Assembly (NCBI RefSeq): GCF_900104655.1
Contig: NZ_FNWD01000002.1
Span: forward strand, 682,001 to 746,000
Direction of reading: 5' to 3'
DNA: 64,000 bases
Source: Millionella massiliensis
GTDB taxonomy: Bacteria; Bacteroidota; Bacteroidia; Bacteroidales; Rikenellaceae
Position numbers and translations under genes: made by a program. Below, in pieces: positions 17,780-24,463 of the stretch; the first letter of the stretch is position 1, and each line of letters starts with the position of its first letter. The notes under the pieces are model-generated. The model was not told the origin of the DNA and did not search any database. It saw only the letters and a program-made list of their open reading frames with translations.

Positions 17780-19600
17780 ATGAAAACCCTGCTGACCACC
17801 CTGCTGTTTCTGTTGGGAACGCTGCTGCCCACAACTGCCGGCACGATCGATTATACAGCCCGGCAACCCCATCCGCGCCTGCTGATGCGAGCCGGTGCCG
17901 AGGCTAAAATACGTGACTGCCTGACCCGCAGTCCCGAAATGCAGCGAATCTACACCGCCATTCTGGAGGGGTGCGACACCCTGCTGACCACTCCGACCCT
18001 CACCTATCAAAAGATCGGATTCCGTCTGCTCGCCGTCTCGCGCGAAGCTCTTCGACGGATCTTTTACCTCTCGTTTGCCTACCGCATGACCGGCGACGAC
18101 CGTTACGCCCTGCGTGCCGAACAGGAGATGATGGCCGTCTGTTCGTTCAGCGACTGGAACCCCTCCCATTTTCTCGATGTGGGCGAAATGACGATGGCCG
18201 TAGCCATCGGTTATGACTGGCTCTACGACCGCCTCACCCCCGCCAACCGGGAACGGATTCTTCGGGCAATCTGCGACAAAGGCTTCGCTCCCTCGCGCGA
18301 CAAACGCTACAACTGGTTTCTCCGTTCCACCAACAACTGGAACCAGGTGTGCAACGCCGGACTGGTCTTTGGCGCACTGGCCGTCCTCGATCAGGAAGAA
18401 CAACAAGCCATCGAGATCGTCGAACGGGTCCGCACGTCGATTCTCCACTCGGTGGGCGTCTACGCACCGGACGGCAACTATCCCGAAGGCTACAACTACT
18501 GGGGGTACGGCACGACCTTCAATGTGCTGCTGATCGCCGCCCTCGAATCGGCCCTCGATACCGACTGCGGACTGGGCAGCGTCGAAGGTTTCATGGAGTC
18601 AGCCCGCTACATGGAGTACATGGCCGGAACGACGGGTCGGGCCTTCAACTACAGCGATGCCCGCGAAACGGCACAAGCCTTTCCTGCACAGTTCTGGTTC
18701 GCGGCCAAAGCCAACGATCCCTCCCTGCTCTGGAACGAATTGATGTTCCTGCGCGACACGACCAACCGCTTCACAGACGAAGAGAGCCGTTTCCTGCCCC
18801 TGGCGCTGATCTATGGTGCCGACGTCGATTTCAGCCGCGTGGCTCCGCCTGCGGAACTGATGTGGACGGGAGGCGGCAATAACCCCGTGGCGTTGATCCG
18901 TACCGACTGGACCCCCGGTCAGGGATGCTATCTGGGCATCAAAGGCGGTCGCGCCAACGTCAGCCACGGCCACATGGATGCCGGTTCATTCGTGTTCGAA
19001 GCACTGGGCGTGCGCTGGGCCCAGGATCTGGGCATGCAGGAGTACCACTCGCTGGAAAAAGAGAAGGTCGATCTGTGGAATTTCGGACAACAGAGCCAAC
19101 GTTGGCAGGTGTTCCGCTACAACAACCGGGTGCACAATACCCTGACGGTGAACGACTCACTCCACCGGGTGGGCGGTTTCGTCCCGATCGTAACCACGTG
19201 GCAAACCGACAAACGGGTAGGAGCCCAACTGGACCTGAGTGAACTGTTCGGAGGCGACGTAAAACGGGCCATACGCGACATCACACTGGTCAACGGCACT
19301 ACAGCCGAAGTGACGGATCGAATCGAAGGAGGCTCGAAAGACGCCCGGGTGGTCTGGACCCTCTGCACGTCAGCCGAGGTTCGCTCCATCAACCGGCGCA
19401 CCCTGGAACTCACCCAGTCCGGGAAACGGCTGCGACTGGAAGCCGACATCCCGAGCGATTGCCGCATCAACGTCACGGAGAACACTCCGCCCCACACGTA
19501 CGATGCGCCCAATCCAAATTCGCGCCGCATCACCCTCGAATTTACGGCTCCGCACGACCGAACCACTCAAGTTCGTGTACGTCTGGTTCCGCAATTCTAA
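17780..19600 (+). CDS. Heparinase II/III-family polysaccharide lyase
   Basis: 606 residues, signal peptide MKTLLTTLLFLLGTLLPTTAG. The N-terminal alpha/alpha toroid (about 30-330) includes YDWLYDRLTPANRERI and NNWNQVCNAGLVFGAL. The heparinase II/III C-domain opens with NVSHGHMDAGSFVFEALGVRWAQDLG, in which the His cluster and the following YHSLE are family hallmarks. C-terminal beta-sandwich to the end. The family cleaves uronic-acid-containing polysaccharides by beta-elimination (heparin/heparan, alginate and related groups). The substrate is not decidable by eye; sulfatase and esterase neighbours point to a decorated, acidic glycan. Last gene of the run. Confidence 0.85.
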   Translation: MKTLLTTLLFLLGTLLPTTAGTIDYTARQPHPRLLMRAGAEAKIRDCLTRSPEMQRIYTAILEGCDTLLTTPTLTYQKIGFRLLAVSREALRRIFYLSFAYRMTGDDRYALRAEQEMMAVCSFSDWNPSHFLDVGEMTMAVAIGYDWLYDRLTPANRERILRAICDKGFAPSRDKRYNWFLRSTNNWNQVCNAGLVFGALAVLDQEEQQAIEIVERVRTSILHSVGVYAPDGNYPEGYNYWGYGTTFNVLLIAALESALDTDCGLGSVEGFMESARYMEYMAGTTGRAFNYSDARETAQAFPAQFWFAAKANDPSLLWNELMFLRDTTNRFTDEESRFLPLALIYGADVDFSRVAPPAELMWTGGGNNPVALIRTDWTPGQGCYLGIKGGRANVSHGHMDAGSFVFEALGVRWAQDLGMQEYHSLEKEKVDLWNFGQQSQRWQVFRYNNRVHNTLTVNDSLHRVGGFVPIVTTWQTDKRVGAQLDLSELFGGDVKRAIRDITLVNGTTAEVTDRIEGGSKDARVVWTLCTSAEVRSINRRTLELTQSGKRLRLEADIPSDCRINVTENTPPHTYDAPNPNSRRITLEFTAPHDRTTQVRVRLVPQF

Positions 19601-19815
19601 CACACGAAACCTTTTACCCACGCTCAAACAGTTCCAAACGTAAAACAGGGGATACCGTTAGGTCATTTTCCCTCCGACTGTCTCCCTCGGGAACCGTTCC
19701 ATATGAGCCCATCCAACGGCATGTAAAGTGCAACAACATACATGGCATGTTGTACAACCGCCCCATACAGAGCAAAAGGAGCCGAACCTTCGAAAAACAC
19801 AACCTGTAAAAACAA

Positions 19816-19847
19816 GTCAGCGGAATAACCCGAGTTATTCCGCTGAC
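19816..19847 (-). terminator. Terminator of the ars-type operon
   Basis: Perfect 14-bp stem GTCAGCGGAATAAC / GTTATTCCGCTGAC with a 4-nt loop. On the minus strand it is followed by TTGTTTTT. Confidence 0.7.
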
Positions 19848-19854
19848 ACAAAAA

Positions 19855-19903
19855 GCAGCCAAGGGCCCCGGTACAGAATGCGACCGAGCCCCTTGGCTGT
19901 TTT
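19855..19903. terminator. Bidirectional terminator between convergent units
   Basis: Stem AGCCAAGGG / CCCTTGGCT with T tracts on both strands (TTTT on plus, TTTTT on minus), between the lyase and permease stops. Confidence 0.65.
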
Positions 19904-19923
19904 CCATTCCCTCTTTCGTGGGG

Positions 19924-20898
19924 TTACAGGAGCCAGTTGAAGAGGTATCCCGACAGGATAATGAAACCGGCCACCGTACCGAAAAATATCCCGATCAACC
20001 GCCAGGTCATCACCTTTTTGAGCAGCGTCGCTTCGGGCAGCGACAACCCCACCACCGCCATCATAAAGGCAATGGCCGTTCCCAGCGGAATTCCCTTGGC
20101 CACGAACACCTCGACCACCGGCACGATACCGGCCGCATTGGCATACATCGGCACCGCCAGCAACACCGACAAAGGCACCGCCCATCCGTTGTCACGCGCC
20201 AGGTATCGTTCAAAGAAGCCTTCGGGTACAAACCCATGCATGAAAGCCCCCACACCGATACCCAGCAACACGTAGGGCAACACCCCGCGGACGATCCGCC
20301 AGGCACCGCGCACCACTTCGGGCAGCCGGGCGGCAAAGGTTGTGTGGTCGCGCTGCCACTCCTCCGACTGTGCCGAGGCATCGCACTGGAGTTGACGAAC
20401 CCAATCGCTGAGATAGCGTTCGAGCCGCATCCGCCCCAATACGATTCCTCCCACGACCCCCAACAGGATTCCGCTCAACACATAGACCAGCGTTGCCCGC
20501 ACACCGAATGACCCTAAAAACATGGCTACCGCCACCTCGTTGACCAACGGCGAGGTAATCAGGAACGAAAAGGTCACCCCCAACGGAATACCGCCCTTGA
20601 CAAAACCGATAAAGAGCGGGATCGACGAACAGGAGCAAAACGGGGTAACGGCGCCGAACAGAGAGGCCAACAGGTACTGCAACCCGTACATCCGGTGAGA
20701 GAGCAGGTAGGCCCTAAGCCGTTCGATCGGGAAGTATGCATTTACGATCCCCATCACCACGCTAATCAGGAAAAGCAGGATCAGGATTTTGATCGTGTCG
20801 TAGAAAAAGAAGTTGACGGCTGCCCCGACAGCACTGTCCGCCCGGAGGCCGAACAGCCCGTACACCAGCCAATCGGCAAAATCTTGAATCATCGTCAA
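19924..20898 (-). CDS. Permease, ArsP/SO_0444-like (metalloid or metal efflux)
   Basis: 324 residues, about eight to ten hydrophobic segments, with two permease halves joined by a cytosolic loop (about 165-205). The first half holds TPFCSCSSIPLFIGFVKGG, the Cys-rich signature of the permease group that includes ArsP (trivalent organoarsenical efflux) and SO_0444-type Cu/Zn transporters. The second half has the related VPMYANAAGIVPVVEVFVAKG. Its position downstream of arsR, arsF, arsG and a thioredoxin suggests an arsenical or soft-metal role. Unlike the others it is set apart by a 366-bp gap and may have its own promoter. Confidence 0.85.
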   Translation of the reverse strand: MTMIQDFADWLVYGLFGLRADSAVGAAVNFFFYDTIKILILLFLISVVMGIVNAYFPIERLRAYLLSHRMYGLQYLLASLFGAVTPFCSCSSIPLFIGFVKGGIPLGVTFSFLITSPLVNEVAVAMFLGSFGVRATLVYVLSGILLGVVGGIVLGRMRLERYLSDWVRQLQCDASAQSEEWQRDHTTFAARLPEVVRGAWRIVRGVLPYVLLGIGVGAFMHGFVPEGFFERYLARDNGWAVPLSVLLAVPMYANAAGIVPVVEVFVAKGIPLGTAIAFMMAVVGLSLPEATLLKKVMTWRLIGIFFGTVAGFIILSGYLFNWLL

Positions 20899-21264
20899 AG
20901 GTTTTTATTGAGGAAAAAGAAAGTGGCAACAAGCCACAGAAAAGAGATACGGGAGGAACGCACCGCAACGGCTGCCATGTGACCAACCGATGCACCGCCC
21001 TCCCGACACATACACGGTCCTCGGGGAGAACGCTCATTTGCACTCTTTCCGGCACAAAAATCTTCACCCATAGAGGGCAAAAAAACAAGTACAACTACAG
21101 GAGAAGTACCCTGATTTTCCTCTCCACGCAACTATAACATTCAGGAGTCACACTCCTGACATAAAGCCGCTATGGAGCGACGTAAAGATGCTTTACCGAT
21201 CCGAAAACACCTGTTCCGCACGCCAGTTCCAACCACCTTCGATTTCGACCGGCACCAGCCAGAA
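20899..21264. other. Gap inside the ars locus with a palindrome
   Basis: No convincing gene. A perfect palindrome TCAGGAGT-CAC-ACTCCTGA lies at about 21141-21159. It lacks a T tract on the minus strand, so it may be a protein-binding site or weak terminator rather than a standard terminator. Confidence 0.4.
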
Positions 21265-21498
21265 TCAATGTCCCAGGAGTTGTTTCACCTCCTCTTCAGA
21301 CGGCACGTGGCCTTTGATCCGCACCTCACCGTCGACCACCACCGCCGGCGTTGTCAGAATCGGATACCGCATCATTTCGACCACATCTTCCACTTTCGAC
21401 AACTGCACGTCGAGTCCCAACTCGCGGACCACCTTTTCCACGACCCGATAGGTCGCTTTGCACCGGGAACACCCGGGACCCAAAACTTTGATTTCCAC
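21265..21498 (-). CDS. Thioredoxin-family small redox-active disulfide protein
   Basis: 77 residues. VLGPGCSRCKATYRVV carries the CxxC redox pair, TTPAVVVDGEV is the cis-Pro segment, and the C-terminus is a short helix. This is the mini-thioredoxin type often found beside metalloid-resistance permeases, where it may pass reduced thiols or bind the metalloid (inference). Cytoplasmic, no signal. 35 bp downstream of the arsG-like gene. Confidence 0.9.
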   Translation of the reverse strand: MEIKVLGPGCSRCKATYRVVEKVVRELGLDVQLSKVEDVVEMMRYPILTTPAVVVDGEVRIKGHVPSEEEVKQLLGH

Positions 21499-21533
21499 AG
21501 GATTTAATGTTTTATGAGATTACACATTTAAGT

Positions 21534-22241
21534 TCAGAAGTAGATCACCACACAGTAGTAGAGGCCGACCAACAGAAAAAGTACGCCCGCCAGTCGGTTG
21601 AGCCACCGTTGCAGGCCAACCAACCGTCCGTACAGCGTTCCGATTCGCTGGACGCTGAACGCCAGCACCCATGCCACGACCAACACCGGAAGCGCCGTAG
21701 CCACGGCAAAGACCACCGGCAGCAGATAACCCGCCGTGGCCCCGGCGGCCATCGGGATCAGCATTCCGAAGTAAAACAATCCACTGGTGGGACAGAAAGC
21801 CAGAGCAAAGAGCACCCCGACCAGCAGGGCTCCCCATCCGCCACGCCGAGCGATCCCCTCGGCATGGCCGTCAAAGCCGAACTTCGGTAGTTTGAGCCGC
21901 TCTCCGAAGAGCATGAACAAGCCGATCAGCACCAATGCCGGTCCGATCAGCCGCTCGCCCCAAAGCGCCACGGCCTGTTGCACACCGAACATGCTCGCCC
22001 CGCTGCGGAGGATCAGAATCAGCACCGCACCAAGCCCGGCATAGGCCAAGACACGCCCCAACGTATAAAGCAATCCGTTTCGGAAGATCCGCCGCCGGCT
22101 CTCGATGTCGCGACCGATGAAGCCCACAGCGGCAATATTCGTAGCCAGCGGACAGGGCGAAAGAGCGGTCAGCAACCCCAACAGGAGGGCTGCCACGATC
22201 GGCGTCGAGCTGTTGTCCAGCCAAGTCTGCAACCACTCCAT
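21534..22241 (-). CDS. ArsG/CcdA-family membrane permease
   Basis: 235 residues, six or more membrane segments. Conserved Cys sites LLTALSPCPLATNIAAVGFI in the first helix and LAFCPTSGLFYFGML in the fourth match the CcdA/DsbD beta-type fold. This clade is annotated ArsG (aromatic aminobenzylarsenical efflux) when next to ArsF. It may move reducing power across the inner membrane to the periplasmic ArsF thioredoxin-like protein rather than export arsenic itself. The start is 4 nt after the arsF stop, indicating translational coupling. Confidence 0.87.
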   Translation of the reverse strand: MEWLQTWLDNSSTPIVAALLLGLLTALSPCPLATNIAAVGFIGRDIESRRRIFRNGLLYTLGRVLAYAGLGAVLILILRSGASMFGVQQAVALWGERLIGPALVLIGLFMLFGERLKLPKFGFDGHAEGIARRGGWGALLVGVLFALAFCPTSGLFYFGMLIPMAAGATAGYLLPVVFAVATALPVLVVAWVLAFSVQRIGTLYGRLVGLQRWLNRLAGVLFLLVGLYYCVVIYF

Positions 22242-22245
22242 ACGA

Positions 22246-22767
22246 CTACTCCTCCAGCATGCGGTTTACAGCCTCGACCACTCCCCGGCGAAACTCCTCG
22301 GGCGATTTGCGAGCCTTGCCGAAAGCAAACGAAGTCATGTCGCGCGTCGCCTCCTCTCCGCCACGGTGGGCCACCACCAGCAACGAAGACCAACTCACAC
22401 CATATTTTTCAACCAAAGCAGCATTCTCCTCACGGCTGATGTCGATCATCCGAAGCACCACCGTCCCCGCGCGCAGCCGATCGGCCAGAGTCGTCTCGAC
22501 CGCCGTGCGGGTCTCCTTTTCAATAGCCAGACACGTAGCGCATCGCTGCTTGCCGTAGAAGTAAAGCAGCTCGACACTATCAGCCGACCCGGTAAAAGGC
22601 TTTGCCACGGAAGGTTCCGAAGCGTTTCCACCCTCGGCCAACGTTGCGGCCTCACCGCACACGCTCTCCGAAGTACACGATGCACGGTCCTGCGAACCGG
22701 ACGATCGACCGCACGATATGTGTACAACAGCCAGCATCGCCAAAGTCATCACCCATCTTGTTTTCAT
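22246..22767 (-). CDS. ArsF-family periplasmic thioredoxin-like lipoprotein
   Basis: 173 residues. Signal plus lipobox-like VHISC (Cys19). The mature domain begins VELLYFYGKQRCATCLAIEK, with CxxC after an aromatic strand, followed by VVLRMIDISREEN and LVEKYGVSWSSLLVV. It matches the ArsF family name used for partners of ArsG. Likely a periplasmic or membrane-anchored redox partner of the next gene. A candidate ArsR operator lies 32 nt upstream (22799-22816). Confidence 0.85.
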   Translation of the reverse strand: MKTRWVMTLAMLAVVHISCGRSSGSQDRASCTSESVCGEAATLAEGGNASEPSVAKPFTGSADSVELLYFYGKQRCATCLAIEKETRTAVETTLADRLRAGTVVLRMIDISREENAALVEKYGVSWSSLLVVAHRGGEEATRDMTSFAFGKARKSPEEFRRGVVEAVNRMLEE

Positions 22768-22798
22768 CTGTTTTCGATTTAACGGTTATTTGTATGTA

Positions 22799-22816
22799 GT
22801 TCGCCAAACTACGAAC
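22799..22816. promoter_or_regulatory. Second ArsR operator candidate
   Basis: GTTCG-N8-CGAAC, the same half-sites and spacing as the operator in the arsR promoter. It lies between arsR and arsF. On the minus strand it overlaps TAGTTTG, a near -7 element, so it may control a second promoter. Confidence 0.6.
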
Positions 22817-22853
22817 ATTATATCTAAAAAAATTTGCCAGGCCACCATCCGGA

Positions 22854-23168
22854 TTATTTCGAGCAACACTCTCCGCCACGACAGGGCGCCTGTCCCAGGA
22901 AACGCCCGAAAAGCTGACGTGCCCGCTCCCAGTTTTCGCGATTGATACAATATTTCACTTTGGGGGCTTCGATTTCACCCTGAATCAAGCCGGCCTCCTT
23001 GAGTTCCTTGAGGTGCTGCGACACGGTGGCCTTGGCTATGGGCAGCACTTCATGGATGTCACCGAAAAAACAGCTCTGCTGCCGGAGCAAAAACTCCAGA
23101 ATGGCAATACGGGTCGGGTGCCCCATCGCTTTGGCCCATCGGGCGATCTGTTCCTGTTCGGTCATCAC
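22854..23168 (-). CDS. arsR: ArsR/SmtB-family metalloregulator
   Basis: 104 residues. Winged helix with [20 protein letters not shown], then the recognition helix [20 protein letters not shown] and the wing [10 protein letters not shown]. The C-terminal tail [11 protein letters not shown] holds a Cys cluster suited to binding As(III) or a soft metal, and CFFG adds another Cys near the DNA-binding region. Represses its own operon and dissociates on ligand binding (family knowledge). It heads the locus and has a matching palindromic operator over its promoter. A second Met at codon 2 could be the start. Confidence 0.93.
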   Translation of the reverse strand: MMTEQEQIARWAKAMGHPTRIAILEFLLRQQSCFFGDIHEVLPIAKATVSQHLKELKEAGLIQGEIEAPKVKYCINRENWERARQLFGRFLGQAPCRGGECCSK

Positions 23169-23222
23169 GTGTCTGTGGTTACGCTCGGGTTACGCTCGTT
23201 CCGGCAATCATGCCGGGATTAC

Positions 23223-23260
23223 TTGTTCGCAAAATTACGAACAATCTGCAAAAATGCAAC
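23223..23260 (-). promoter_or_regulatory. arsR promoter with overlapping ArsR operator
   Basis: On the minus strand GTTG (23257-23260), 19 bp, then TAATTTTG (23230-23237) form a consensus Bacteroidales promoter. The inverted repeat TTGTTCG-N8-CGAACAA (23223-23244) brackets the -7 element exactly, as expected for a repressor site. Confidence 0.8.
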
Positions 23261-23677
23261 CCCCACACCGAAAAATTATCACTGGTCGAACAATTCGCTT
23301 TCTCACAAGGCGTCTCAAAACCACCCAATAGTATCCTTTCACAGAAACAACGCCCTCGGGCACCTGCACATTCAGATACCCATTTTCCCCTTCATTACAC
23401 CGCCCTCCTGTCACCACCATTTCCAAACACGGGTCCCACTTAGAACCGTTTCAACCTCCCCCTCCTCGGCCGCGAAAACCGTTTCCGACAACCGAACTCA
23501 CATCCCGTCACTTCTTCGACAGCACAATCCTCTTTTTAGACAATAAGCCCCGACGATTCTGGAGAAATTCACTATATTCGCAAATTAACTTACCGATCGG
23601 AGAACCGCACCGGGAACGATGCTCTCTTTGCGGCAGCCCCGACACCTGTACCCCCTGAAACCCCATAAAATTAATAT
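23261..23677. other. Divergent intergenic region
   Basis: No gene recognised between the arsR promoter and the SGNH hydrolase. A TATATTCG string near 23573 is a weak candidate -7 element for the plus-strand gene. Confidence 0.35.
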
Positions 23678-24361
23678 ATGCTAAACAAACTCTTTACCCC
23701 ACTGTTGCTGCTTGCCGCACTGGCCGGCAGCCAATCCGCCGCGGCGCAGAAAGACATCCACCGCGAAAACACCGAATGGGCCAACTTCTGGATGGAAAAC
23801 GTCAATCAGGACGACCGTCCGCACGTACTTTTTATCGGAAACTCGATCACCCAGCGCTATGCACCGATCGTGGCCCAGACCCTCAAGGACAAAGCCTATT
23901 TTTCGCGACTGACCACCTCCAAATCGCTCGGTGACCCGCTCTACCTGCAGGAAGTCGAGATGGCCCTCTCGCACAACCGCTACAGCGTGATCCACTTCAA
24001 CAACGGGCTGCACGGACGCGACTACACCGAAGACGAATACATCCGCGACTTCGCCAAACTCTACAAACTGATCCGCAAGTACGCCCCCGACGCCAAACTG
24101 GTCTGGGCCACCATCACCCCCGTACGCAATGCCACGCAGCTCGACCGTTTCGAACCTTTCAACGATCGGGTAGCCGAACGTAACCGCCGCGTACTCCGCT
24201 TTCTCGAAGGCAAAGGGGTGATCATCAACGACCTGAACGCCATTTTGGCCGACCGGCCCGACCTTTACGACACCGGCGACGGCATCCACCCCAACGGCCA
24301 GGGCACCCAAATGCTCGCCACGCAGGTTGCCAACACCATCCGTCCCCTGCTGGAACAATAA
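23678..24361 (+). CDS. Secreted SGNH/GDSL esterase
   Basis: 227 residues with signal peptide MLNKLFTPLLLLAALAGSQS. SGNH blocks: VLFIGNSITQ (S56), SKSLGDPL (Gly), HFNNGLHG (Asn) and GDGIHPNGQG (D201, H204). Probably a carbohydrate deacylase, given the secretion and CAZyme neighbours. Ends 103 bp before the second GH20 and may be cotranscribed with it, though a hairpin lies between them. Confidence 0.9.
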   Translation: MLNKLFTPLLLLAALAGSQSAAAQKDIHRENTEWANFWMENVNQDDRPHVLFIGNSITQRYAPIVAQTLKDKAYFSRLTTSKSLGDPLYLQEVEMALSHNRYSVIHFNNGLHGRDYTEDEYIRDFAKLYKLIRKYAPDAKLVWATITPVRNATQLDRFEPFNDRVAERNRRVLRFLEGKGVIINDLNAILADRPDLYDTGDGIHPNGQGTQMLATQVANTIRPLLEQ

Positions 24362-24404
24362 ATCCGTCTTACTATTAAATTGATAATACGAAAACACCCC
24401 CGGA

Positions 24405-24431
24405 GGAACCCCTTTTCCCTTCGGGGGTTCC
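24405..24431 (+). terminator. Hairpin between SGNH esterase and GH20
   Basis: GGAACCCC / GGGGTTCC stem with an 11-nt loop and no T tract after it. It may be an attenuator or partial terminator. Confidence 0.35.
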
Positions 24432-24463
24432 ACACTGCCATCGTGTTTACCAACACCCCCTCC

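Noticed and set aside
20762-21131. Minus-strand frames of 78-110 codons between thioredoxin and permease genes
   Set aside because: No family pattern and they overlap each other and the permease start; judged chance frames.
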